A DNA stretch of 20,059 bases from a virus. The notes under the pieces are model-generated. The model saw only the letters and a program-made list of their open reading frames with translations, had not been told where the DNA came from and did not search any database. Both the position numbers and the translations under genes were made by a program. The stretch is taken from positions 1-20,059 of IMG/VR virus record IMGVR_UViG_3300047552_001065; one strand, given 5' to 3'. Below are positions 6,928 to 14,788 of this stretch, piece by piece (within the stretch, counting starts at the first letter, position 1; the number at the start of each line of letters is the position of its first letter).

Positions 6928-7175
6928 TGTTCCACATCTGCGGCGAAGAAATTACGATGGCTATCGGCTTACTCACGGGTAGCGGTACGCTCTACCACTA
7001 CCTGCGGACTCGCTGGCTGGCGCGTCACAAGTGCTCCAACGGCAGCACCAGCGGCGGCACCGGCCACGGTAAAGAGGGCACCAACGCCGCATGCCCCCAT
7101 AACCATGCCGAATACGATCAGGGCGCGTACAGCGAAGGTCGGCTGGATGGGCGTACCGAAGATGCCACCAGCTAG
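6927..7175 (+). CDS. Possible small protein, antisense to a membrane protein gene
   Basis: This 82-residue frame starts at a TGATG junction and has AGGAGGG (6913-6919) at good distance, like its neighbours in the cassette. However, 69 of its codons lie antisense to a convincing minus-strand gene (6969-7283). The protein is Gly/Ser/Thr/His-rich with three Cys and shows no family motif. It may be real, a decayed gene end, or a by-product of the gene opposite. The start signals favour it and the overlap counts against it. Confidence 0.4.
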   Translation: MFHICGEEITMAIGLLTGSGTLYHYLRTRWLARHKCSNGSTSGGTGHGKEGTNAACPHNHAEYDQGAYSEGRLDGRTEDATS

Positions 7176-7283
7176 AAGGATGCCTGCGTAGCCACCGTAG
7201 AGCAGGGCGGGGAGTAGGGCAACTGCGAGGAAGAGGGCAAGGCCCACAGCGGAACCGACAACGGGATAAGTCTTAGTATTCAT
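6969..7283 (-). CDS. Small membrane protein, two to three transmembrane segments
   Basis: I place the start at ATG 7283 (104 residues) because CTAGGAGATACACA gives an ideal ribosome binding site; a longer frame to 7418 lacks one. Residues 8-28 and 53-71 are strongly hydrophobic, residues 29-43 may form a third segment, and 72-86 is an Ala/Gly-rich stretch (AGAAAGAAVGAL). The tail is short and charged (VVVERTATRE). It is the only leftward gene inside the rightward cassette. Size and topology would allow a holin, but no lysis gene lies nearby and nothing else supports that. Location in the inner membrane is inferred from hydrophobicity. Confidence 0.7.
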   Translation of the reverse strand: MNTKTYPVVGSAVGLALFLAVALLPALLYGGYAGILLAGGIFGTPIQPTFAVRALIVFGMVMGACGVGALFTVAGAAAGAAVGALVTRQPASPQVVVERTATRE

Positions 7284-7390
7284 TGTGTATCTCCTAGGAT
7301 GTAGTACAGCAACCTTCATGCCAGTTTTTGACTCTCGTAAAATCAAGTAGTTAGAAACGTACATGTCGGGAATTCCAGAAAGGTGTCTAA
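7284..7390. promoter_or_regulatory. Divergent intergenic region, possible promoters
   Basis: This gap lies between the leftward membrane gene and the rightward gene at 7391. A TTGACT (7328-7333) followed after 18 bases by TAGAAA (7352-7357) is a weak rightward promoter candidate. The rightward gene has AGAAAGGTG (7377-7385) as ribosome binding site and the leftward gene has AGGAG. No convincing leftward promoter is visible. Confidence 0.3.
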
Positions 7391-7591
7391 ATGGCCCATC
7401 ATAAAAAGCGTAAGCCACCCAATGCCAGAGCCGGTTGCAAGATGTGCAAGCCCTGGAAGATCAGCGGCATGAGCGAAAAGAAAACACTAACTCACGGCGA
7501 GCAACTTCAACTGTTCAGGGAAACCGACGACTACGAAGATGACTATGCCGAAATCGAAGCCATCCTAGAGGATGACAATGCAGATTTCTGA
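7391..7591 (+). CDS. Small CxxC protein of a common phage/bacterial type
   Basis: This 66-residue protein begins with a very basic segment (HHKKRKPPNARAG), then Cys16-x2-Cys19-Lys-Pro, and ends in an acidic tail (DDYEDDYAEIEAILEDDNADF area, 46-66). The basic RAGCxxCKPxK motif occurs, from memory, in many short uncharacterised proteins of phages and proteobacteria. The two cysteines could bind metal as a dimer or half-site. The ribosome binding site is AGAAAGGTG. Its end overlaps the start of the nucleotidyltransferase gene by 14 bases. Confidence 0.78.
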   Translation: MAHHKKRKPPNARAGCKMCKPWKISGMSEKKTLTHGEQLQLFRETDDYEDDYAEIEAILEDDNADF

Positions 7592-8678
7592 CCTAACCAT
7601 AGTTCATGAACAGTCGATGCCCTGGCTCAAGGATAGCGTCATCCTGGCCTCGCGTGCGGGCAGCCATGCCTATGGCACCAACATTGAAGGGAGTGACGAA
7701 GACTTCCGGGGCGTGGCCATTGCGCCGCGCGAATACTACCTGGGCTTCGTCAAAACCTTTGAGCAGGCTGAGCAGCGGGAGCCTTACGACAGCGTGATCT
7801 ATGAGCTTCGGAAGTTTATGAGGCTGGCTGCCGATTGCAACCCGTCCATCCTTGAGCTTCTTTTTGTGGACGAGTCAGACGTTATCTTCGCTAACGAGGC
7901 TGGCTGCGCCCTGAGAGATAACGCCCACCTATTCCTTAGCAAGAAGGCGCAGTACACCTTCACCGGCTACGCCATTAGCCAGCTTGGCCGTATTCAGCGT
8001 CATTATGCTTGGCTCAAGCACCCGCCGACCAAGGAGCCCACTCGCGTTGACTATGGGCTGCCAGAGCGGACGGTCGTACCAGCGGACCAGCGAGCGGCAG
8101 CCGAAGCAGCGGTGAAGTCTAAACTTCACGATTGGGAAGCCGATCTTGAGCCTGTTGATCTTGCCACCCGGATTTTGATCACCAGCAGGATGCAGAAGGC
8201 TATGGTGGAAATGAAGCTAGCCAGCGCAAGCGAAATCTGGGCTGCTGCGGCTAGAACCATTGGAGTAGACGACAACTTCATCCGGCTTATGGAGATGGAG
8301 CGCGGATACAACAACGCCCGGAACGAATGGAAGCAGTACCAGAACTGGAAGGCTACCCGGAATCCCGCTCGCGCGGCGCTGGAAGAGAAGTACGGCTACG
8401 ATACCAAGCACGGCATGCACCTTGTCAGGCTCATGCGTATGGGCTACGAAATTATGTCTGAGGGGAAGGTGCTAGTAAAACGGCCTGACGCTAAGGAGTT
8501 ACTTGAGATTCGCGCTGGCGCTTGGACTTACGAGCAACTACTTGAGTTTGCTGGTGAAATGGAGAAGAGGATCCTGGCTGCGGCGGCTACGTCATCTCTG
8601 CCCCGTGCGCCGGATAGAGAAGCACTTGACAAGCTTTGCATTTCCTTAGCCAACTATATGCATAACAACAGCGCCTAA
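7578..8678 (+). CDS. RlaP-type predicted nucleotidyltransferase
   Basis: This 366-residue protein has the DNA polymerase beta-type nucleotidyltransferase signature: GSHAYGT (28-34), then SDEDFRG (39-45) with metal-binding Asp40 and Asp42, followed by APREYYLGF. This matches the predicted nucleotidyltransferase family (Pfam Nuc-transf, RlaP), found in other genomes beside RNA ligases and proposed to add nucleotides during RNA repair. A long helical region follows (about 120-340), giving a size normal for the family. I chose ATG 7578 because AGAGGA sits five bases upstream; the in-frame ATG at 7572 would overlap that site. No RNA ligase lies in this window, but a cyclic-phosphate receiver-like gene is in the same cassette. 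The substrate is not known. Confidence 0.88.
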   Translation: MQISDLTIVHEQSMPWLKDSVILASRAGSHAYGTNIEGSDEDFRGVAIAPREYYLGFVKTFEQAEQREPYDSVIYELRKFMRLAADCNPSILELLFVDESDVIFANEAGCALRDNAHLFLSKKAQYTFTGYAISQLGRIQRHYAWLKHPPTKEPTRVDYGLPERTVVPADQRAAAEAAVKSKLHDWEADLEPVDLATRILITSRMQKAMVEMKLASASEIWAAAARTIGVDDNFIRLMEMERGYNNARNEWKQYQNWKATRNPARAALEEKYGYDTKHGMHLVRLMRMGYEIMSEGKVLVKRPDAKELLEIRAGAWTYEQLLEFAGEMEKRILAAAATSSLPRAPDREALDKLCISLANYMHNNSA

Positions 8679-8805
8679 TGCAGATGTGGCCAGGGTCAAT
8701 GCGAGCAAAGCCAAGATCAATGCCTTATCGCATTTTACGGGCTCATGCATGAACATAACGTTTCCCATACACTTAGAAGGTTATGTCCGTATTATGAGGA
8801 CCGTT
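8679..8805. other. Convergent intergenic region with weak inverted repeat
   Basis: The rightward cassette and the leftward head module meet here. The only structure I see is an inverted repeat AATGCGA (8698-8704) / TCGCATT (8728-8734) followed by a short T run (8733-8736). The loop of 23 bases is long for an intrinsic terminator, so a termination role is weak. A second pair, ACATAAC / GTTATGT, lies near 8754-8786. Confidence 0.3.
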
Positions 8806-9582
8806 TTAATCCACATTGTGTTGGTGGTCGTACTCGCTATAGCCGACTTTTTTGTACTGCACAAAGCCACCAGCGTTGAATCCGTATCCGGGCATTAGAG
8901 TAACGAGAGTACAGCGGCAATGAGGATGAAGCCCACCGATACTAGGGCTATCTTCGCCCCTCTTATGGTAGCCATGTGAAAGCTCGCTGAGTCGCCAGAC
9001 GCGGGGAGTTTTGCCATCGGGCAGGAGGTGCAGCCTTTTACACTCGTTACACAGGTCTTCATCTCTCACCACCACAAAAAAGACTACGGGGTCATCGACG
9101 CCTGCGTTCAGGTTCGCCCCCACAATACCGTCAAGGACGGAAACGTTCTTGGCATGATTGACTTCAGTATCGATAATGGTGTGGACCGCATTCGCCGCAT
9201 CGGCCCACACTTCACTCAATCGAGTATTGACCAGCCCCCGAAAATCCTCTCTGGACATTCCACCAGAGTGTTTCGCTTCTGCTAGTGCTCCGTTAATTTC
9301 GTGAATGACCTTGGCGGTAGTGCGCTGACGAGAAGCCTCAAGGTAGTCGGTGGCAACCCGAATCAGTGACGCTAAGACTTCCATGTCGGGTTTGATGTTC
9401 TCTTCCATCGAGCCCGCTTCAAAAATACCGGGTAGCGAGAAGTTGCGGTCAAACGAAATGAAGATCCGCTTTCCCACGGCATTCGGGCCAAGGAAACGGA
9501 CCTTTGCATTGTCGTAGAGAGCTTCTATCGCTTTTTGGATCTTACGCGATGCCCCCTTACCAAGTCTATTCAGATTGGCCAT
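8806..9582 (-). CDS. MuF/SPP1 gp7-like head morphogenesis protein
   Basis: This 258-residue protein ends in the classic C-terminal signature of phage Mu F-like minor head proteins: Asp/Glu then Cys178-x2-Cys181, a short loop, and HPHCRC (219-224), which together could bind a metal. The N-terminal two thirds are helical (12-145). Such proteins sit at the portal vertex inside the head; a few copies are packaged and may be ejected. It directly follows the portal gene: AAGGAG is within the portal's last codons and the portal stop shares one base with this ATG. The usual next gene, the protease, lies 4.9 kb further left beyond the rightward cassette. Confidence 0.88.
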   Translation of the reverse strand: MANLNRLGKGASRKIQKAIEALYDNAKVRFLGPNAVGKRIFISFDRNFSLPGIFEAGSMEENIKPDMEVLASLIRVATDYLEASRQRTTAKVIHEINGALAEAKHSGGMSREDFRGLVNTRLSEVWADAANAVHTIIDTEVNHAKNVSVLDGIVGANLNAGVDDPVVFFVVVRDEDLCNECKRLHLLPDGKTPRVWRLSELSHGYHKRGEDSPSIGGLHPHCRCTLVTLMPGYGFNAGGFVQYKKVGYSEYDHQHNVD

Positions 9583-11654
9583 TACTTCTCCTTGGGAGCA
9601 TGTGCCTCTGCAATGTCTAGAATGTCATCTATGGCTGCGCGAGCGTCGTTCTCCCAAGCGTCCATGATGTGTTTAATGGTACGACGCTGCTGGACTACCA
9701 ACCGGCGCTTAGAAGGGGGTAGCTGGGCTTCAGACTTAGACATATCAGCCAGGGCTTGGTCAACGCCCTGCGTCAATTCCTGACCACCACCCTGCTCCTG
9801 GGGCTGTTCTTCTTGGGGAGCCTGCCCTTCCTCTGGCGGGGGACCACCTTCACCGCCGCCTTCTGGGGGTGGGCCACCTTCGCCTCCACCACCCTCACCG
9901 GGAGGCGGCTGGCCTTGCGCGGCTGCCTGCTGCTGTGCCTGTGCCTCTTGCTGCATCTGCATCATCTGTAGCTGTAGCTGTTGCCACTGGAACCAGAAGG
10001 GGTCGCGGTAATACTTCATGGTTGGGTCTTGGCTAGCACCCTTTCGGCCAAAGAACTTCTCCTGAATGACTCCCACTTCGACGTACTTGTCGAGAATGGC
10101 TTGCCATTGGGGGTTGATCAGGAACTCACCACCAAACTCCTTACCGATTGGGTCCTTTTCCACATGGGACAGTACCTCGTCCATGTTCATGTGAAGAGGC
10201 ATGTCGGTCGATAGACGGACGGCTTCCTTTTCTGCTGAATCTGCATCCAAACCCACAAGCTTGATGACGCAGAGCTTGCTTAGCTCCTCGTCCATTGCTG
10301 GGAAGATGGTCCCGTTTAGGAAGTCCTCAAACTGGGCAAGTAGGGGACGGATGCCGGTGTCGCGGTGCGCCTCTAGCTGATACTCTTTGTTGCTCTCAGA
10401 AAGGCTTTGGTTATTGGTACCGCGAGACAGATGGGCATAACCGGGTAGCTCCTCTGGGGACATCTGGAAGGCAGAGAGGATGACTCGGGCGTTGCTGTCC
10501 GATAGGTACTGGAATTCCATGTCGCGTGCAGTAGTCTCGATAGGCTGGAAAGTAACCTGATCCTTCGGGCCAATCGCGAACACCGGCATGCGCCAGGAGT
10601 TGTTAACGTTGTTGATGTTCGCCTGGAACTGCTGGCGAATCTTAGCCACCTCGTTCTCACTCAAGTCCTCGCTCTGAATAACGAGCATGCCCTTGGCGGC
10701 TCGACCAGATTGGAAGAATAGCTTGTTGTGTGAAGTTATGTTGATATGTGTGGTAACGGCTGCGATTACAGTGTCTAGTGGGGTAAGTGGATAGCCCTGT
10801 AGCTCAACGTCAGTGACAGGATAAACAGTATGAACAGCAAGCTCCTTGCCAGTAAACACTTGAATCGGCAAGCCGTTGATGACCTGTACCCACGGGTAGT
10901 TTTCATCGAAGTTTTCAGCCTCTTCCTCCTTGATCTTTCGGTTAAGCATCTGCTCCATAAGCTTGCGAGCTTGCTTACGAACGTTCTCAGCCGTAGTCTT
11001 GTAGGGGGCGGCGCGATAAATAGTACCAGCGTCTACCGGGCGGAAAGAGTGGAATTCCTTGGTGCCATTGTCATCTGGTGCATACAACATTTCCGTAGCG
11101 AACCGTCCAAGAACGAGAGCGTTGCGGGTCTGCATGGCTAGGAAGCGGGAAAGGGTCAAAGCCTCTTCCTGCTCCCAGCCCTTCGTAGCTCCACAGGTGA
11201 GGAGTCGCTTCTCAAACTTGTCTACCCGCTTGGCTAGAGTTTCTTTTTCCTGTTCGTCGGCTTTCTCCGCAATCTCAGGCTTGATATCTACTTTGTATCC
11301 TAGGGAGAAACGATCTGGCTGTGGACGACCGAACGCAGAAAGCTGGTTAGAACGAGCATTGATGATAGCGGCTACTAGGTCGTCTTGAATCGACACCCTC
11401 TTGAGGAGGAAGTCTGGAATGAGGCGGATCTTCTGGCGGTAAATTGCAGCGTACTCGTTGTTCTGAGTCGGGTCACGCTCAAACGACAAACGCTGAATGG
11501 AATCACCCTGGTCGCTAAGGGCAGAGAGCATGCTCTTAAGCAACGGACTCTCAGTCGGGTCGTTCTCCATCTTCTCTACCTTGTCCAACGGAGTAGAGTT
11601 TGGATCGGCCAAAAACAACTTGACCGTTTTGTTAACAACGGGGCGCTTTGCCAT
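9582..11654 (-). CDS. Phage portal protein
   Basis: This 690-residue protein forms the dodecameric ring through which DNA enters and leaves the head. It matches portals by its N-terminal helix-rich part (IPDFLLKRVSIQDDLVAAI, near 79-97), the region VELQGYPLTPLDTVIAAV with an amphipathic helix after it, the RGTNNQSLSES segment in the crown approach, and its position between TerL and a MuF protein. The C-terminus carries a Gln-rich stretch (about 553-577) followed by a low-complexity Gly/Pro/Glu repeat (GEGGPPPE units, about 578-625) and then a basic helical end. Ribosome binding site AAGGAG is seven bases from ATG 11654. The family call is strong; the low-complexity tail is unusual. Confidence 0.88.
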   Translation of the reverse strand: MAKRPVVNKTVKLFLADPNSTPLDKVEKMENDPTESPLLKSMLSALSDQGDSIQRLSFERDPTQNNEYAAIYRQKIRLIPDFLLKRVSIQDDLVAAIINARSNQLSAFGRPQPDRFSLGYKVDIKPEIAEKADEQEKETLAKRVDKFEKRLLTCGATKGWEQEEALTLSRFLAMQTRNALVLGRFATEMLYAPDDNGTKEFHSFRPVDAGTIYRAAPYKTTAENVRKQARKLMEQMLNRKIKEEEAENFDENYPWVQVINGLPIQVFTGKELAVHTVYPVTDVELQGYPLTPLDTVIAAVTTHINITSHNKLFFQSGRAAKGMLVIQSEDLSENEVAKIRQQFQANINNVNNSWRMPVFAIGPKDQVTFQPIETTARDMEFQYLSDSNARVILSAFQMSPEELPGYAHLSRGTNNQSLSESNKEYQLEAHRDTGIRPLLAQFEDFLNGTIFPAMDEELSKLCVIKLVGLDADSAEKEAVRLSTDMPLHMNMDEVLSHVEKDPIGKEFGGEFLINPQWQAILDKYVEVGVIQEKFFGRKGASQDPTMKYYRDPFWFQWQQLQLQMMQMQQEAQAQQQAAAQGQPPPGEGGGGEGGPPPEGGGEGGPPPEEGQAPQEEQPQEQGGGQELTQGVDQALADMSKSEAQLPPSKRRLVVQQRRTIKHIMDAWENDARAAIDDILDIAEAHAPKEK
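9790..9915 (-). repeat. Gly/Pro/Glu low-complexity repeat within the portal gene
   Basis: The coding strand here reads imperfect repeats of a GEGG-PPPE unit, about three in a row, then a Gln/Glu/Pro-rich tail. It lies upstream of the last basic helix of the portal and would be a flexible, disordered link. Such repeats can vary in copy number between related phages. Confidence 0.6.
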
Positions 11655-11665
11655 GGGACGGCTCC

Positions 11666-12649
11666 TTATTCACAGCTAAAGACATTGACCGTCATCGGCA
11701 CCTGGGAAAGATTGTAAACGAGGAGCGACCATACGGGTCCGACTCGCTCTTGCCACGCCATCTGGGATGCATCACCAGACACCCACGGCTCTAACTCTTG
11801 TGCTTGATCGCCAGCGCCGTTATAGTAAATGTTGGCACGCTGGTTGACCTCGATACGGGTAAAACGCTTGGCTAGGTAAAACACCATGCCAGAGGAAGTA
11901 GGGATGATGCCAGCTTCATCCGGTAAGGGGAGGGTGCTGACGACCTTGACCCAATCGGAAGTGACCTCAACAACTTCGTAGGTCTGACGAGTATCCACTG
12001 CGAACCCCGCAGAGATACGCATCTTGTCTCCTACCTGTACGGTCGTAGGGACGAATGCAATCATGTCGTTAGCCCCGGTTGCCCCAGTAACCGTTTCAGC
12101 AATGGCTGAGAAAGGGGAACCCGATGGGCGAACTAGGGTCAGTACGGTAGAGGTAGCCGTAGACACATTCCAGTACCCGGAGTTAAGGATGTTGAAGGTA
12201 GGTACAGCTACGTCAGTGGGACCATTGATATAGAGAGTTGCGCCAGCCGTTACGTTAATGAACGGGGTACCGGAGAGTGCCGTGATGGTCACAACTTGGT
12301 TGGAAGCGACAGCCACCGTAAAATTGGTCACACCAAAGGTCAAAGCCTGATCGGTAGCCAATGAGGGGTTGGTGCCGCCCGTCCAAGCGAAGCGATAGGT
12401 GCTACCAGAGAGATACTTGACCGCAAAGATGGTCGTAGCGTCGATAGTGGTGGCTCGGGCAGAGTTAAAGAGGGTCATCATCTGACGACCGGGCACCGTA
12501 AACGTCCGCGCCTCTGGACTAGCGACTTGGATGTTGTTTAGGCGACGATTCCAGTCAAATGAGCGCAGAAGGGGGTTGTTTGTCAGAACTTGATCCTGAA
12601 AAGCAACGGCAGACGAGTTGATATTTAGAAAAGCGGGGGTTGAGGCCAT
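11666..12649 (-). CDS. Predicted beta-rich virion protein
   Basis: This 327-residue protein lies between TerL and portal, so a structural role is likely. I chose ATG 12649 over GTG 12655 because AAAGGAG is seven bases from the ATG and would nearly touch the GTG. The sequence is low in Lys, rich in Thr, Val, Ser, Ala and Gly, with many alternating strand patterns (NFTVAVASNQVVTITAL) and a short Gly/Ser turn set, typical of head decoration, head-tail or fibre proteins. I do not recognise a family. It has neither signal peptide nor coiled coil. A major capsid protein is not favoured because the position is before the portal. Confidence 0.8.
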   Translation of the reverse strand: MASTPAFLNINSSAVAFQDQVLTNNPLLRSFDWNRRLNNIQVASPEARTFTVPGRQMMTLFNSARATTIDATTIFAVKYLSGSTYRFAWTGGTNPSLATDQALTFGVTNFTVAVASNQVVTITALSGTPFINVTAGATLYINGPTDVAVPTFNILNSGYWNVSTATSTVLTLVRPSGSPFSAIAETVTGATGANDMIAFVPTTVQVGDKMRISAGFAVDTRQTYEVVEVTSDWVKVVSTLPLPDEAGIIPTSSGMVFYLAKRFTRIEVNQRANIYYNGAGDQAQELEPWVSGDASQMAWQERVGPVWSLLVYNLSQVPMTVNVFSCE

Positions 12650-12677
12650 GGGCACACTCCTTTGTCAAAGATTGCGG

Positions 12678-14639
12678 CTAGAAATTCCAATTGAATGAGC
12701 CCTTTCCGCCCACTTTTGGCCCTTCATCGACTACTTCACCGTCATAGTCGATTCCGGTGCGCTCTACGATGATTTGCTGCATCCACGTATTGAGATTGTA
12801 CTGTTTTTTGCCCTCTTGGAGAGGTTCCCGCTTGCTTTGGTCACCCAATCGGTCCACTTCGCTCACCGATGCCTTCATTTTGATAGACATGGCGTTCATT
12901 ACGAGGTATCTGAGGGCATCGCACTCGTCATCATCCTCGTCATCGGGCTCTTTGGTGAGGCGTCCAGCCGCATCTACGACCCAGTGATACGTAGAAATGC
13001 GCTGGGCAAGGTGATCGCAGCCTTCATCGTTCTTCAAAAGGTACAATCGGACATCTTCTGCCTTGCCAAGAGCGGGCATGATGGCTAGACGGACCAAAGA
13101 AATGCCGTCGATGACCGATCCCTTGCCTTTTACCCACTCCTTGATACGTAAATGGGCGTCTTTCTTAAGGGTTTTGTTGTCTCCGGGAGCTTCCGTATCG
13201 GCCCAGACCTCTGGATCGTGCGGGGCAACTCGCTGTAGGCAGATTTCGACCTTTTGAGATAGCTCTAACTCAGCCTGGGCGATGACATCGAAGATATAGA
13301 GCCGTTGGCCGTAAATGGCCCCCAGGACGACGACAAAGTTGTGACTGAATCCATGGTCGATACCGGCCACAAAACGCGCCCCTCGCTCCTTGAGCAACGC
13401 TATGAGGTCGCTCTTGGAGAAGGAGTCCTTGCGCTTCTCGCCATCGATGATGAACGCCATGTCGGCGGCGGTCTTCATGTGGGTATCGCGGTTGAAATTG
13501 GGGTAGATCAACCCCTGAGTCGAGGGCTTGCGGCAGAGTAGCTGAGCCTGGGCCTTGTCAATGGTCACCTTGCGGAACACGTTTTGAGTGTGTTCGACCG
13601 GCTTGAGGAAACCGCCGCAGTTTACTCCGTTCCCGTCGCAGCGGGGGCAGACAGTTTTGGTAGCCAAGCGACCACGGCACATGGCGAAGAGGCGGCAGTT
13701 GTGAAGGCAGCCGTAGTAGGCTTCATCTTCATGCCACTTGTCCTTCTCTACTTGGTCAAAGAGGTTGTAGTCAGCGTCGGAAATGGTCTTGAGAGACTCG
13801 TCGTTGTACCAAACCTTGATCTTTTCCTTTTCGGGCTGGTGTCGGAAGGAAGGGCATGGGTGGGTGACATCGATTAGGTTCCAGTGGCGAATGAGCAGGC
13901 CCGTTTCTGCCTGCTGGTCGATTTCCTTCTGGACAAGTCCGTAGGAATACTTACGGGTAGAGGTGTAAAGGGTGATGGGCATCTTCCCGTTCATAGGTGC
14001 GGGAATCATCTTCGCTTCTTCGTAAGCGTCCGGGTTTTCCACAACGTCAACTTCGTCCACGATCATTACCGGTACGTGTTCTGAGTTAGCACCGGCGATG
14101 GTACAAATAACGATGGTGACGTAGTGTTTGATTTCCTCGTAGCTTGCTTGGTCGGCTGCTAGGAGGCCAGCAAATTCTTCGGTGGTCAAGTTGCGCCCAG
14201 TAACAGCGTTGTGGTATCGGGTGATCTCAACGAACCGCTCGTTCTTGACCGTAACGAATTTACGAATGTACGGGCGGTTGATGTGACGCTTGAGGTACTG
14301 CTGACTCTTCTTTGCCTGGGACTCGATAGCGGCCATGTGAGCTACTGATCGTCCCAGGAGGACGACGCAGAGCATTTCAAAGATGGCGGCTGAGAAGGTC
14401 TTGAAGGAGTCGCGGGCTGCGTATGCTAGAACTTGGCTGTACTCAGGCTTGTTCAATCGGGCAGCATCGTAAAGCTCCCACACCATGTCCATTGGGGAAG
14501 AGTTGGAATCCGGGTCAACAATGACAGCGGGCAAGTTAATACCCAGATAGACCCTAATCCACTGGTGGAGGTCTTCCTTAGTCTCGGGGAGGACAAACAG
14601 CGCCGCCTCAAGTTGTTCTGGTGTCGGTCCTTCAATCAT
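12678..14639 (-). CDS. terL: Terminase large subunit
   Basis: This 653-residue motor cuts and translocates phage DNA into the prohead. The ATPase half has a Walker A-like AARDSFKT (74-81, Lys80) without the usual glycine before Lys, and Walker B VMIVDEVD (191-198, Asp195, Glu196). The nuclease half is RNase H-like with acidic residues in GIDHG (Asp428), WADTEAP (Asp481) and DDDECDALRY (Asp574). Between the two halves is a cysteine cluster: Cys311, 315, 321, 331, 334 and 341, with CPRCDGNG like a DnaJ-type zinc repeat. The start follows a TAATG junction with the small zinc peptide gene. The family call is firm. Confidence 0.93.
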   Translation of the reverse strand: MIEGPTPEQLEAALFVLPETKEDLHQWIRVYLGINLPAVIVDPDSNSSPMDMVWELYDAARLNKPEYSQVLAYAARDSFKTFSAAIFEMLCVVLLGRSVAHMAAIESQAKKSQQYLKRHINRPYIRKFVTVKNERFVEITRYHNAVTGRNLTTEEFAGLLAADQASYEEIKHYVTIVICTIAGANSEHVPVMIVDEVDVVENPDAYEEAKMIPAPMNGKMPITLYTSTRKYSYGLVQKEIDQQAETGLLIRHWNLIDVTHPCPSFRHQPEKEKIKVWYNDESLKTISDADYNLFDQVEKDKWHEDEAYYGCLHNCRLFAMCRGRLATKTVCPRCDGNGVNCGGFLKPVEHTQNVFRKVTIDKAQAQLLCRKPSTQGLIYPNFNRDTHMKTAADMAFIIDGEKRKDSFSKSDLIALLKERGARFVAGIDHGFSHNFVVVLGAIYGQRLYIFDVIAQAELELSQKVEICLQRVAPHDPEVWADTEAPGDNKTLKKDAHLRIKEWVKGKGSVIDGISLVRLAIMPALGKAEDVRLYLLKNDEGCDHLAQRISTYHWVVDAAGRLTKEPDDEDDDECDALRYLVMNAMSIKMKASVSEVDRLGDQSKREPLQEGKKQYNLNTWMQQIIVERTGIDYDGEVVDEGPKVGGKGSFNWNF

Positions 14640-14788
14640 TATTCCGTAGCCCGGGTGATAACTCTATCCTTCGGCTCTATTTGACTAGCCTCTACAATGG
14701 TTTTGGAACATCTCTGGCAAACCCAACCTGCGTTGTACCAAGCTACCCAGCGGTGGCCCCGTAGGAAGCACTTTATCTTGTTTAGCAT
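14639..14788 (-). CDS. 49-residue zinc-binding-like peptide between TerS and TerL
   Basis: I found this short frame by reading the gap. It starts at ATG 14788, overlapping the TerS stop by one base, with AAGGAG upstream, and its TAA overlaps the TerL ATG by one base. The protein has Cys7-x4-His12 (CFLRGHRW) and Cys24-x2-Cys27 (VCQRC), a four-ligand zinc pattern found, from memory, in many short phage proteins with a GHxW. The perfect coupling at both ends makes it very likely real. Function unknown; its place suggests expression at a fixed ratio with the terminase. Confidence 0.8.
   Translation of the reverse strand: MLNKIKCFLRGHRWVAWYNAGWVCQRCSKTIVEASQIEPKDRVITRATE

Noticed and set aside
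7284-7418. Longer N-terminus for the small membrane protein
   Set aside because: The strong AGGAG site and hydrophobic start at ATG 7283 fit better, and the added residues show no protein-like pattern.
8698-8736. Inverted repeat as an intrinsic terminator
   Set aside because: The stem is 7 base pairs with a 23-base loop and only a short T run, too weak to call a terminator.
8686-8898. Plus-strand frame with a transmembrane-like segment after the nucleotidyltransferase
   Set aside because: Its hydrophobic stretch is the antisense of the end of the MuF-like gene, the start is a GTG without a good ribosome binding site, and no family is recognisable.
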